Origin: Chara braunii
Taxonomy: Eukaryota; Streptophyta; Charophyceae; Charales; Characeae
DNA length: 23,849 nt
Assembly: GCA_003427395.1 (NCBI GenBank)
Contig: BFEA01000222.1
Span: 743,838 to 767,686, forward strand
Direction of reading: 5' to 3'
Shown: positions 1 to 9,140 of the stretch, in pieces
How positions within the stretch are numbered: position 1 is the first letter of the stretch
Layout: each line of letters opens with the position of its first letter
Translations under genes and position numbers: made by a program
Notes under the pieces: generated by a model
The model's input: only the letters and a program-made list of their open reading frames with translations
Told to the model about the DNA's origin: nothing
The model's database searches: none

Positions 1-239
1 TGCGAGGCCAGGCCAGACCCTGGACCGTCCAGATGGACGGTTCAGCCTCAATCGGCGGGCGGCAGCTTCAAGAGCGCCGCCAGGCCCAAGCGAAGTGTCG
101 TTTGGGCCTACCTGATGGGATTAGTCCAAAATCAGGCCTTTAGGGCCTGTAACCCAAAAGGTTGGGCCTTTAGGCCCTGGTGTGTCCCTCCGGCCCTAAG
201 TCGGGTCCGGTAGGACCCGTGTGAGTCGAAGATGTAACA
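1..239 (+). repeat. LTR-like fragment, possibly a solo LTR
   Basis: The window opens with TGCGAGG, the same start as the two LTR types recognised elsewhere here (minus strand from 13462 and 5552; plus strand from 23595). The segment is full of GGCC-centred short inverted repeats and closes with TGTAACA at 233-239. The LTR-like segment ending at 21791 also closes with TGTAACA after a similar GACCCGTG stretch. No primer-binding site follows base 239, so a solo LTR or a fragment is more likely than the front of a full element. The TGCGAGG start could be chance, because the window edge hides whatever precedes it. Confidence 0.3.
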
Positions 240-1270
240 CTACTACAGCGCTGCTGGGAGGAAGAAGCCGGAAGCTTCCACCTTGGCTATGGTGGAGCTC
301 TACCGGTAGGAGGAGGAGGGAGAATAGGACCAAGGAGGAGAGTGGCGAGGTACCTACCTGGCTATGGTGGACACCACCTTCATCACCTTGTTAGGCGCTG
401 CATCAGGAAGGCCCCAGTTGGGGTAGTGCCGCATCAAGGAAGCTCGGGACAGAGTCAGGCATGACGGTTGAGTGGGCAGCGGCATAGCTGCCTGATGTTG
501 ACCTTGGGACAGGAGGGCAGCGACATAGCTGCTTTGGATTGTCCTTTGGACAGGAGGGTTGAGCCCTCAGTAGTCCGCCATAGCCTCGGCCTACATGTGA
601 GAGGAAGGAGAAAAGTGGCCATGGCTATGGTGGACCTCATGTTGTGCATGCAGTAGAAGTGGGATTCGGACATTGATTCTGGTTCAGCCATTCAACGTTA
701 TTATTGTTATTTCTTGTTTGAATAAGGGAGGAGGAGATAAGGAGGAGGAGATTGTTTGGCGAAGTAGAAGAGCCTTATCTTTGGTCATGCTGGAGTACAT
801 CTTCTTCTTCTTCTTCTTTCCCTCTCTCTCCTCTCAAGTTCATTCATTTCTTTTTGCAATTGGACGGCATTGTACTTTCTGATGAATGTATACTTCGAAA
901 TTGGCCAGGATCGTAACACTAATTAGTATTACGAACTGAATGATACTGCTGCCCTGTTGTTACTGTCAAGCTAAGTTTTCCTCCTCGGCCTACCAAGTTT
1001 GAGTCTGGAAACATCGGGGCCTCTACTTCTAGAAAGCCAAGTCCTTAGAATAGCTAACAGAGATCTTAGTTTTAGATCCCAAGTTCAAGTCTCAAGAGCA
1101 CAGAAGCAAGCAACAATCCAGACTTTCCTCGTACTTGGGCCAGGTGCTGAGTTCGAATCCCGCCGGAGCCAATCAAAGACCCAGATACCACCTGTAAGAA
1201 AATGGACTCGCTTGTATTTCAGGGGCTGCTGTTAGGCTTACAGTGCCATTATAGATGGCAATCTTAGAAT
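240..1270. other. Gene-free stretch with short internal duplications
   Basis: No coding region is supported here. The 12-mer GGCTATGGTGGA occurs three times (285-296, 360-371, 623-634). Two diverged 41-bp units lie in tandem at 475-515 and 516-556, both beginning GGCAGCG and ending GGACAGGAG. A CTT-rich microsatellite sits near 801-820. These repeats probably belong to LTR or other transposon sequence, but I cannot assign them to a family. The small open frames here look like chance. Confidence 0.45.
1082..1168 (+). other. tRNA-like B-box motifs, possible SINE or tRNA relic
   Basis: Two matches to the RNA polymerase III B box (consensus GGTTCGANTCC) lie on the plus strand: AGTTCAAGTCT at 1082-1092 and AGTTCGAATCC at 1150-1160. 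The second is followed by CGCCGGAGCCA, which resembles a tRNA 3' end. The flanking bases do not form a proper T stem, and I find no convincing A box or cloverleaf. At best this is a strongly degraded tRNA-derived retroposon. Confidence 0.2.
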
Positions 1271-1582
1271 TGTGGCGTCATTCAAGCTCATGATTCAACC
1301 TTTCCTTGTACCGTTTCTATCTCTCTTTTGTGCTGCTGGTTCCTGTTGCCCTTTGATGAGATGCACTGACACTCACATTGTTGACTTACTCATCTTCCTT
1401 CTGCTTACTCGTTGTACTTGCTCAAGATGGTTTCTCTTACAGTTGCATGAGGGCTGCTTTTGCCTGGAGCTTCTCTGCTTTAGGGCTAAAATCCTGTCAT
1501 CTTTCCAGTCTACAAAATCCCATCGGGTGGTTAAAGCAAATGAAATTAAATGACAGCTCCTTTTGTATTTGGATGTGCGCAG

Positions 1583-1717
1583 ATCGCTGAGGCCGTTGGA
1601 GTGCTGTTGCAGAATGGAGTTAGCACAAACCCTGCTTACTTCGATCTTTATAAGCACATTTGCCATGAATTGATCAGTGGGCTGAATGATGATGTGCAAA
1701 TGGAGCGAGCAGCACAG
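1583..1717 (+). CDS. Isolated exon-like segment of an unidentified gene
   Basis: This 135-base stretch is exactly 45 codons and open in one frame. It reads from IAEAVGVLLQNG at its start to MERAAQ at its end, with a central PAYFDLYKHI. It is bounded on the left by a pyrimidine-rich stretch and GTGCGCAG, a fair 3' splice site, and on the right by CAG|GTGAGC, a near-consensus 5' splice site. It would therefore be a phase 0-0 internal exon. Composition is balanced and lacks the stops that riddle neighbouring transposon sequence. I do not recognise the protein family. The sequence looks helical and amphipathic, as in a repeat-scaffold protein, but that is only an impression. No partner exon could be identified within the window. 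It could belong to a host gene with long transposon-filled introns, or be a captured fragment. Confidence 0.5.
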
Positions 1718-1779
1718 GTGAGCTAGCCAGGAAGCCTAGTCCAAAAAGTAACTTACGGGCTGAGGAAGAAAAGAACTGG

Positions 1780-1870
1780 AGAGGTTCAGCATCCTGATGA
1801 GTCGGTGCAATTCTGCCGAAACAGTATCATCATAAATAAATTTAAAAAAAAAAACAAAAAAAAAACGTAA
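1780..1870 (+). ncRNA. Degenerate hammerhead-ribozyme-like core with A-rich tail
   Basis: CTGATGAG at 1794-1801 is followed 15 bases later by CGAAAC at 1817-1822, the two conserved blocks of a hammerhead ribozyme. The bases between can form an imperfect stem II (GTCGG against CTGCC, with one mismatch and one G-U pair). Stems I and III are not convincing. An A-rich tail with AAATAAAT and long A runs follows (1831-1867), as in a retroposon 3' end. Hammerhead motifs are known in plant retrozymes and Penelope-like elements, and a dead copy of such an element is possible. It starts about 75 bases inside the putative intron after the 1583-1717 exon. Confidence 0.3.
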
Positions 1871-2200
1871 AATTTGGTAAAAATAATTTCGAATTACCTT
1901 TGAAACGGTATTCACCAGTTCGCAGTAGCGAGTGCAGATCCCAGGGCTCGATCCCTAGATCCCCATCTTACCTGTGTACAGTATCAGTGTCAACCTGTAG
2001 ATTTGAACCTGCTACCTATAGGACCGCCAGTGGTAGGTAGGTTTTCGTAGATCACAGGGTAGAAGGGATTCGAACTGTAGACCTGTAGGGTAGGAGTCTA
2101 GACAGTTCAGAGGTCGTAGCTGTAGACTACCTGAAGGGTCAAGGTCGTAGCTGCTACTTACCTGAAAGGGCAAAGTCGTAGCTGCTACAGTACCGAAAGG
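1871..2200. other. Gene-free stretch with scattered B-box-like motifs
   Basis: No coding region is supported. GGCTCGATCCC on the plus strand near 1943 resembles a pol III B box. So do GTTCGAATCCC and GGTTCAAATCT on the minus strand near 2070 and 2005. Repeated phrases such as GTAGCTGCTAC and CCTGTAGA give the stretch a low-order repetitive look. No A box or cloverleaf accompanies the motifs. Confidence 0.3.
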
Positions 2201-2905
2201 CCAAGTTAGAGATTTCTAGAAGTGGCCTTTCGGAGTGAGCCTGCGTTAAGTAGAGGCAAGTGGTCAAGTGGTGGTAGTCCACCTAGTACAGTCAGCAGTC
2301 CCAGTCCACCCAGTCCGGTCCAGTCCAGCAAGTACCGTCTGGGACTGTGTGCACGATGGGCCAGGGGTACAGGGCAGACCAACGCAGCACCGAAGTATAA
2401 ATCAAGAGGCTGCGCCCAGCCATTCATTCATTCATGCGGAAGCCATGCGGTAGTGCTGCCTCAGCGTCTAGTGCAAGGAGGTCTGCAGGAGGCCCGAAGA
2501 CGAAGTGGGCGAGAGTGAAGCAGTGTAGCCATAGCGATAGGTAGCAGCAGCCATAGCTGCCATAGCTTAGTGTAGAGTGCAGTGTGTGTGTACTGTGCGA
2601 GTGTTCAGCGTGATGTGCGTGGGACATCCAGGGTGATCCAGAGTGTGAACAGTGACTTGTTTGGGCGCACAGCTGCCATAGCCAGTTACGAGAGAACTCT
2701 TATCTGGTTACGATATCACTGAGGACAGTGTGGGCGCCTGTCGCCAGTTTGCTGTATCGCTGTTTGCATGCATGACAAGTGAGAATAACGAGTCTGATTG
2801 CACCTTATCAATTGTTATTAATTATTGTATTATATTCATCATATTGAATTAATAAAGAGATTCTCATGTATACAATATTCATAAATAAAATAAATCTATA
2901 AAGAG
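2200..2905 (+). repeat. LTR-like segment with TATA box and polyadenylation signal
   Basis: TATAAAT lies at 2396-2402. About 450 bases downstream is an AT-rich stretch with AATAAA at 2851-2856, followed by further AATAAA-like hexamers to about 2895. A promoter and poly(A) signal at this spacing suggest the U3-R-U5 layout of an LTR. GAGATTCTCA just after the signal could be a terminus. I could not find the left end, a target duplication or a primer-binding site, so the borders are approximate. The open frames inside overlap one another on both strands and look non-coding. Confidence 0.3.
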
Positions 2906-3414
2906 AATATTAGGATGGCCCCTGTGGGGAGTCCACTTTGGTGATTGCTCAGGGTGACGTGCCAACCCGGTTAACGCGAACGCAAGTGCCAACGCAACTC
3001 GAACACACTCACCCCGACTCGAACCGAGGCGGCAAGGCGCGAAAGCGCCACGTACTCGCGCCAAGTCGATTCTCAATTCGAACGTGACACAGGGTACACG
3101 AGCTAAGTCGAGCCACGCCCTAGGGCGTGGCTACGGGGAGGAAGAAGGAGGGAAAGGCAGAAGGGGAGAGAGAGAAGAGAAGGAGTGAGGAGGTGCTAAT
3201 GATTAGCTCAATGCAGATGCCAAGACAGAAGAGGGAAAAGACAACGAAAAAGGAATGAGCGGGACAAGGAGGAGTTGAGGAAGGAAGAGGAGCAGCAAGG
3301 GAGAGAGGCCTAAAAGAAAGAAAAGACGGAAAAGAGTGGTGGAAAGATTGATATGAAGGCGCCTTTGTCACCCACTCATCAACGAGGAGAAGAAGATACA
3401 AGTAACGAGTACAG
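2906..3414. other. Gene-free stretch: C/G-rich then purine-rich
   Basis: Bases about 2950-3100 are rich in CGAAC and CGCG words. Bases 3130-3350 are a strongly purine-rich plus strand (GGAGAG, GAAGAGG). Open frames on the minus strand there (Ser/Leu/Phe/Pro-rich) only reflect this composition. I see no gene. Confidence 0.5.
3111..3132. repeat. Perfect 22-bp palindrome
   Basis: The 22 bases centred between 3121 and 3122 read the same on both strands: arm AGCCACGCCCT followed by its exact reverse complement. It sits at a sharp composition change, with the purine-rich tract starting right after it. It could be a hairpin, a transposon terminus or a protein-binding site. Nothing in the sequence decides between these. 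Confidence 0.6.
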
Positions 3415-3543
3415 AGAGGTAAGATCTTTCTCGGCCTCTTGGCTAAGATCAAGTGTAGTATCTGTTCTGATCAGTTTAATATCTGATCCGTGGTCCTGGA
3501 CCACATTAAAAAAAAAAAAGAAAAAAAAGAGGTAAGATCTTTC
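3415..3543 (+). pseudogene. U2 snRNA retropseudogene with A-tail and target duplication
   Basis: From about 3424 the sequence follows the 5' part of U2 spliceosomal RNA: TCTCGGCC, GGCTAAGATCAAGTGTAGTA with the branch-site-pairing GTAGTA at 3455-3460, ATCAGTTTAATATCTGAT, and a stem GTGGTCC/GGACCAC at 3490-3504. It stops near the position of the Sm-site region and passes into about 20 As (3508-3527). The Sm site and the 3' half, stems III and IV, are absent. The 16-base word AGAGGTAAGATCTTTC occurs at both ends (3415-3430 and 3528-3543). The left copy overlaps the U2 5' end by about 7 bases. A-tail plus long direct repeats are the marks of target-primed reverse transcription by LINE enzymes. 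It lacks the parts needed to form a functional snRNP. Confidence 0.85.
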
Positions 3544-4563
3544 CTATTTTTCACCCCGCTATCGGCAAGGGAAAACCCCACGAAGGCAATGCCTCAGCCA
3601 CAACGCCACACACAGACCGCCTTCGCCTCAACCAAGGTAGAGACAAAAGGAGGTTCAAGCATAGCGTACTTTTCCGAAGTTAGTAATAAAGATCACAGTC
3701 TGGCGCTACGCTCTTACCGGACGTACCCTAAATTTAATCCAATAGCGCACAAAAGGACAAAGTGGAGTAAGCAGCGTGGGAAAGCCAGGCATAGGGAAGT
3801 ATACAACGGGAAAGACTCTTTTTAGAAAGGTTTAAAGTGGAGAGCGACAGTAATGAGCAAGCTTCAAAAGGAATTGAGTGTCGTAGCAGCAAAGCCAAGA
3901 GTGAGCCGTAGAAATCGTGCGACTGTCCCCCGCAGCCCCAGTAGTGTCCATCTATGCACATTCCCCCCAAGCCCACAAAACTCCCACCCAGCCGCTCACC
4001 TATCACACTGCACTGCCGACAATCTCCCCGACCGTAACCAAATTCCCACCCCGAGGCACTCCATTAGCATCCCTGCCTCCGCACCGTTCCTCAACCCCCA
4101 CCGACAAGAAACTCTACTCAACTCAACACCCCCTAACGTCATCAACATCAACACCCCTCTCCCAACGAACCTAACCCCTCACAACCTCCAGGCAACCCAC
4201 ACTTCAGTCAGGTAACCCACCCCCTTCTTTCCTCTCCCCCAGCCACCCCCCTTCCCACATGACACCAGGCACTACCCCAAAACCCAGCAGGCAATCACGC
4301 ACAATTTAAACGGAAAGAAATCCTAAAGCAGAAGAGACAGAAGTAAGAAGGGATTAACCAAGGGACACTCTTTCCGCATGCTCAAATAAAATTGTGTCCT
4401 ATACACCCAACTCAACCATTCTCGATTGATTACCTACGGGCTCTAAAGAAGACACTACGAGCAATATTCTGATAATTATTTCAAATTTGAATTCGGATCA
4501 TCATTATTTATTCTTATTGATTATTCTTATTATTACTCTCTTTCTTACCCATCAGGGGAACAG
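3544..4563. other. Gene-free stretch, including a C-rich tract
   Basis: I find no recognisable gene. Bases 3940-4260 are very rich in C and A on the plus strand. They give two overlapping Pro/Thr/Ser-rich open frames (for example ATG at 3853 to about 4215, 120 codons) in different phases, which is typical of composition rather than coding. Bases 4440-4560 are AT-rich with repeated TTATT words. The whole is the left flank into which the gypsy element inserted. Confidence 0.5.
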
Positions 4564-4568
4564 GATAT

Positions 4569-5552
4569 TGCAAGGAAATGAGCGATAGCGAATTCCAGAA
4601 ACCAAGCAGCATCATACACATGAAACCAGATAGTTTTGACCTTGAACCAAAAGCAGAATTGCAACTTGAGTTCCACCAAATAAGAGCACAACAAAAGCTC
4701 ACAAGTGACAATGTTGGAATAGTCTCATCATCATCAACAATGAACCAATGCCGAATCCCTATCTGGCGCTCAGCGCCCAGACTACAAATGACAGATCCTA
4801 TCTAGCCTATCTACAATGCCGCTGGTGACGTCAACAGCTTCCCGAAGTACGAGCAGATCTCGACCAATGCCGTTCGCCTCAAGCACCAGGTATGTCTCAC
4901 GCTTCACTCACAACCTTGATCCCCCACACAGATGCCACGTGCGCCCAAGGACCACCATGCACCCCATCCAGCAACGTGCAGGCCAGCTTGGCTATGGCTG
5001 CCTGCTTCTTCCCTGCTCGCCCGTGAGCGCCTAGGCACTCGCTCCAGCAGCTGGCGCAGCAGCGCTTGCGCATAAGCAGTGAGTGCCCGAATGTCCAGCC
5101 AGCAGCCAGGCCCTTTCCTTTATGGAATGCGGCTGTCAGTCGTGGGCTGCCTGGCTGGTCTGGGCCTCCCCACGGAAGCTTCCGGTAGGCCCCAAGTGGC
5201 TGAGCCCNCTGGGCCTCCCCACGGAAGCTTCCGGTAGGCCCCAAGTGGCTGAGCCCCTGTCCCAGAGAATCTTCCGCAGGGGCCTGGGGTGGTTACCCGT
5301 GTCCAACTGCCAGCGGCCTGTGTTCAATTCATGCCCCGTGTCTGGCCCACGGCCTGCCCTGGATACATTTGAAAACGGCAGGCAGGGCCTGGGCTTACTC
5401 AACCAACTGACGCTGCGCAACTGCCTGAATTCCCCAGCTGCGTCAAAGCCCAAAATAGGCCTCTCGTCACTTGTCAGGCCCGCCTTCACTTAGGGCGGCC
5501 GTTCTTGCTGAAACAGAGCCCAGTAGGGCTTACCGAGGCCTTGAGCCTCGCA
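4569..5552 (-). repeat. 3' LTR of the gypsy element
   Basis: This direct repeat of 12528-13462 lies downstream of the coding region on the minus strand. On that strand it starts TGCGAGGCTC at 5552 and ends TTGCA at 4569. It is 49 bp longer than the upstream LTR, entirely because of a tandem duplication at about 5160-5257. Apart from that the two copies align end to end with scattered, mostly transition-type differences. Open frames inside it are present in both LTRs but are not conserved coding sequence that I recognise. Confidence 0.92.
5160..5257. repeat. 49-bp tandem duplication joined at a single N
   Basis: A 49-base unit beginning TGGGCCTCCCC at 5161 is repeated from 5210 without visible change. 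The only ambiguous base in the window, N at 5208, lies at the junction. The sister LTR has one copy. This suggests two overlapping contig ends joined without merging rather than a biological repeat. Confidence 0.75.
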
Positions 5553-5564
5553 TTCCCTCCTCCA
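5553..5564 (-). other. Polypurine tract of the gypsy element
   Basis: Read on the minus strand, GGAGGAGGGAA directly abuts the TGCGAGG start of the 3' LTR. This is the expected position and composition of the RNase H-resistant primer for plus-strand DNA synthesis. Confidence 0.8.
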
Positions 5565-5592
5565 TACTTCGACAGTCCTCTGAGAAGTCCAA

Positions 5593-5915
5593 TCACTCAA
5601 TCTGGCGCTTTCCTTTCTGCAGTGCCTTCTCATAGTAGCCAACAACCTGTGGAGCGGTCTGCATCAGTTCCTCTCTTGTGAACCATATGTCCTCCTTAGG
5701 ATCAATGTGATGTCTGAACTGAAAACGGTACTGTAGCTTCGGCTTTGGAGGACGGCCCCTGCTTGTTGATCTTGGAGCTGGCATTTCCCTGTGGACAACA
5801 ATATCGTCGATGTCGACCTCTCCATCCATGGTTGGTGGCAGCATAGACCGACGAGAGGGAAACTGATCAGTTTCCTCGAAAGGTGCAAGTTTGGAGGCGT
5901 GGAAGACGGTAAGTG
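5593..5915 (-). pseudogene. Chromodomain-like C-terminal tail of gypsy integrase
   Basis: After a frameshift at about 5915 the pol frame continues for some 100 codons to a TGA at 5593. The end contains YRFQFRHHIDPKEDIWF, then TREELMQTAPQVVGYYEKAL. The aromatic/basic start, the acidic-W step and the final helix with V..YY resemble the chromodomain plan (three strands plus a C-terminal helix) seen in chromovirus integrases, in a diverged form. In chromoviruses this tail steers insertion towards particular chromatin. The assignment rests on pattern rather than on an aligned family. Confidence 0.55.
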
Positions 5916-7096
5916 CGAAGGTGACCAGGGATCTGTATCACATAGGAAGGCCCATCGGGATCATCTCCGACAATGTCTAGAACCTCCCATGGTCCGAAGT
6001 ACTGTGGCATGAGCTTTCGGGAAATCCCGTGCTCTTGCCCGAGTTCAAATGCCTTGACCCAGACTCTATCCCCAACCTGGAACGTAGAGGGGCGGCGGTG
6101 TTTGTTTTCTGACTCTATCATCGCCGCCTGGGCTTTGTGCATGCTGTCCACTGCTTGCTGCATAAGACTTTCATATCGGTAAGCGAACTCCAAGGTACCC
6201 GGCGCAGCAGTGGATTGGTTCTCAGGTAGTAAGAAATCTAGGGGTAGACGAGGCTTAAAAGTCAGGAGCAGACTGTTGGGGCTCACCCCTGTTGCGCTGT
6301 GCACAGCGTTGTTGTACAGGCTGGTGATGAGAGCAAGCTTCTCATCCCAGTCCACCTGATTAGGCTTGATGTAGTGCCTCAGCAGGTGTTGTACAACGCG
6401 GTTCAGCTGCTCTGCTTGTCCATTTGCCTCTGGGTGGTTCCCGGAGGTCATCTGCAGCTGAGTCCCTTGTTCAGCAGCTGCAGCCTTCCACAGCTCACAC
6501 GTGAATCGTACATCCTGGTCACTAACGATGGACTTTGGTAGGCCAAAGTCTCTGACCCAATTTTCTTCAAACAGTCTGATTACGAACTCGGTCTTTGCTG
6601 TTTCCTGCATAGCAACTAACCTAGCATACTTATTGAACCTATCCACAATGACAAAGACATATCTCACGCCACTCTTGCTGGTGACTAACGTATCCATGAA
6701 ATCCATGGACAGTCTCTCACCAAGCCTTTCCGAAATTGGAAGGGGCTTGAGTAGCCCAAGAGGGGCCTGTGTACGTGGTTTGTCCCTTTGACACACCTGA
6801 CAAGTTTCCACATACAGCTTCGCGTCTTTCATCATGGTGGGCCACCAGAACTGCTGCAACAAGTTACCTGCAGTCGTTTTGTAACCAAAATGCCCGGTGA
6901 CATCGTGACACTCACGTAAAAATGAACTACGCAAAGACTCTCTATTGGGCACACACAAACGTATATTCCCAGTCTTCTCGAGGAACAGCAGTCCATTGAC
7001 CAACACAAACTCATTCGAAGTCACCTTGTCTTTCGCCTCGAGTCTACGTATGATCTCTGCCATGAATGGATCCTCGCGATAGGCTTCCACCGAGGA
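5916..7096 (-). pseudogene. Gypsy integrase (zinc-binding, catalytic DDE, GPY/F module)
   Basis: This is the longest open frame in the element, 407 codons from ATG at 7090 to a stop at 5867, the last part being out of frame. Early on it has the HHCC zinc finger (CHDVTGH, then CQVCQ). The catalytic core has D in SMDFMDTL, D in IVSDQDVRF and E in NGQAEQLNRV, so the DDE triad looks complete. After it come GDRVWVKA and YFGPWEVLDIVG, the GPY/F-like module of chromoviruses. Integrase would insert the cDNA into the chromosome. A TAG at 7097-7099 separates it from RNase H in the same frame, and a one-base shift near 5915 cuts off the tail. Confidence 0.9.
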
Positions 7097-7763
7097 CTAA
7101 GTGACATCGTCCGCGAGCCCAAACTCAGTGATCAGCGCACCAAGGAAGTCAGGCCTACGCGACAGCGCATCAGCAACCTTGTTGTACTCCCCTTTGATGT
7201 ACTGAGGTTCAAAGTCATGTTGTTCTATGACTTCGATCCAGCGCTTTAAAGCCTCGGAGAGTACAGGCTGTTTCCTGATCCACCTCAGGGTCTGATGATC
7301 AGTCCTGACGTAGAAGAATCTCCCAATGAGAAAGTGCCTCCAATGGGTCAGCGCTTCATACATCGCATAGAGTTCCTTCTCATAGGTGGACTTAGCCAAC
7401 TTCTGAGAGGGCATCTTTTTGGACATGTACTCTACGGGCCTCAACTTCTTCCCCTCCTGCTGCGCAAGCACAACACCAATGCCATATTGGCTGGCATCCG
7501 TGGTTACAATGAATGGTTTGTTAGGATCAGGGAGTTTCAAGACCTCATGGTGTGTAAGAGAATGCTTCAAATGTCTGAAAGAAGCCTCAGACTTGTCTGT
7601 CCACTCCCAGAGGGTGTCAAGGCATGTGAGATTCGACAAGGGTGTGGACGCTATGCTATAGTTTTTCACAAAATTACGATAGTATTCGGTCATCCCCAAG
7701 AAGGATCTCAACTCAGTCACAGACTGAGGACGTGGCCAGTCATGAATGCTGACCACCTTCGCG
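7097..7763 (-). pseudogene. Gypsy RNase H domain with end of RT thumb
   Basis: The frame begins with HDWPRPQSVTELRSFLGMTEYYR, the RT-RNase H connection typical of Ty3/gypsy. The RNase H acidic residues are visible: D in VTTDASQYGIG, E in STYEKELYA, D in VRTDHQTL and D in KVADALSRRPD. This enzyme would degrade the RNA template and generate the plus-strand primer. It is cut from the RT by a one-base frameshift at about 7757-7765 and from integrase by the TAG at 7097-7099. Its catalytic residues appear intact. Confidence 0.9.
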
Positions 7764-8640
7764 TCATTGCTTCAATCCCTCCGCGAAAATCCCATGACCC
7801 AGATACAAGATCCGAGTGCCGCCAAACTCGCACTTCTCCGAGTTGATCTTGAACTGGTGTTGTCGAAGGAGGCTAAAAACTTTGTCTAAATGGGCTACAT
7901 GCTCCTCGACAATCCTACTAAAGATAAGTATGTCATCGAGGTACACGATGACGAACTTGTCTAAGTAGTCATGAAAAATCCGGTTCATAGCGTGCTGAAA
8001 GGTGCCAGGAGCATTGCAAAGACCGAAAGGCATCACCACAAACTCGTACAGACAATACCTGGTCTAAAAAGCGGTTTGGTGTTGATCCTCGAGCCGAATT
8101 GCAATCTGATGGTATCCGTACTTCAGATCTATCTTACTGAAGTACTGACACCCTTGCACTCGTTCCAACAAGTCATCGATGCGCGGTAGGGGCTCAACGT
8201 TCTTTACAGTGATGGCATTGAGGCCCCTATAGTCAATGCACATCCTCAACGTTCCCCCCTTCTTTGATACAAATAGGACAGGAGACCCGTAAGGGGAGAC
8301 ACTCGGTCAGATCCAACCCTTCTCTATGAGATCCTTGAGTTGAAGGCGAAGCTCATCGAGCTCCGCTGGAGAAATCCGATAGATCCTACCCTTCAGAATA
8401 TTAGACCCTGAGATAATCTCTATCGCGTGGACGACCTCCCTCTCAACAACCCCTTTCGGCTCTTCGAATAGATCAGGGTACTTAGCGACCACTCCCTCTA
8501 TCTCTGGAGGCATTTTCAGCAGCTCACCCTCCGCAGAAACATACACTAAGTACATACTCTCCTCCGGATTTTGCTTATAATAATTATAGAACGCGACCGC
8601 ACACATGCATCCGTAGGACTCAAACAGACTACTAGCTTTA
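7764..8640 (-). pseudogene. Gypsy reverse transcriptase
   Basis: Motifs in order are [45 protein letters not shown] (first catalytic Asp), VMPFGLCNAPGTFQ, and VIVYLDDILIFSR with the YLDD active site at 7932-7943. All catalytic Asp residues remain. Two stops break it. TGA at 8307-8309 sits where Arg (CGA) is usual after GWI, and TAG at 8064-8066 sits where Gln (CAG) is plausible before TRY. A one-base frameshift follows near 7760. The stretch upstream (to about 8640) links protease and RT and ends in a helix-rich segment typical of this linker. Confidence 0.9.
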
Positions 8641-9138
8641 TACTTACATAATCTGGCGGTCCTCCCTCCGGGCAAAGTGTGTTTGACCACTTTTCGGTCC
8701 CAGTCAAACTGGGGCTGTGCAACCGAAAGATAGTACATACCTAGCATGATATCTATAGGGAGATCATCGCTAACTAGGAACGAGACTCTATGTCTCAGTT
8801 CCCCTCCCGCGTATGGAAAACGACACTCAATGTCTTTTGAGTAGTCATTGACTACCATGCGCTGTTTGTTGGCACAGGTCAACTCCACAGGTCGACTGAG
8901 GCGTTGCACTTTCCCCTGTAAGCGCAACCGTTCAACACAAGCGCGACTGATAAAGTTCCTCGTCGAACAAGTATCATAGAAGGCCCCAACGTCATGGCCG
9001 CCTATACCTACCTCGCCGATGAATAACTCACCCTTAGGAGCTCTAGCCATGGCCGTCCAAGAAGCTAGTGGGTCTGATCTAGACCACTCCTCCTCTAGCT
9101 CCTCTAAGAACTCAAACACATTCATCAAACAAAGGATC
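8641..9138 (-). pseudogene. Gypsy aspartic protease (retropepsin-like), altered active site
   Basis: The frame from about 9128 shows the layout VGAFYDTCSTRNFIS, followed later by PIDIMLGMYYL, which matches the retropepsin order of an active-site loop and a hydrophobic I/L-GM motif. The expected D-T/S-G is here D-T-C (8967-8975), so the conserved Gly is lost. This would probably abolish cleavage unless the family tolerates it. The frame is continuous with RT downstream and is separated from gag only by a TAA at 9141-9143. A retropepsin would cut the gag-pol polyprotein. Confidence 0.75.
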
Positions 9139-9140
9139 GA

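Noticed and set aside
1082-1168. A functional tRNA gene suggested by a good B box and a CCA-like end
   Set aside because: The T stem does not pair, there is no A box at the right distance and no anticodon arm.
3111-3132. Rho-independent terminator
   Set aside because: There is no T run after the palindrome, and the DNA is eukaryotic.
3853-4215. 120-codon Pro/Thr/Ser-rich open frame on the plus strand
   Set aside because: It lies in a C-rich tract where two phases are open at once; there is no domain and no splice or promoter context.
4565-4569. A 5-bp ATATT target duplication for the gypsy element
   Set aside because: It would require the LTR to start at GCAAGG, but the other LTR shows TGCAAGG as the shared terminus. 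With TG...CA ends only ATAT is duplicated.
5083-5493. Open frames of 115-167 codons inside both gypsy LTRs, on both strands
   Set aside because: They overlap on opposite strands, include the N and the assembly duplication in one copy, and match no protein. LTRs are non-coding regulatory DNA.
7295-7846. 183-codon open frame on the plus strand opposite RNase H and RT
   Set aside because: It is the antisense shadow of well-identified pol domains.
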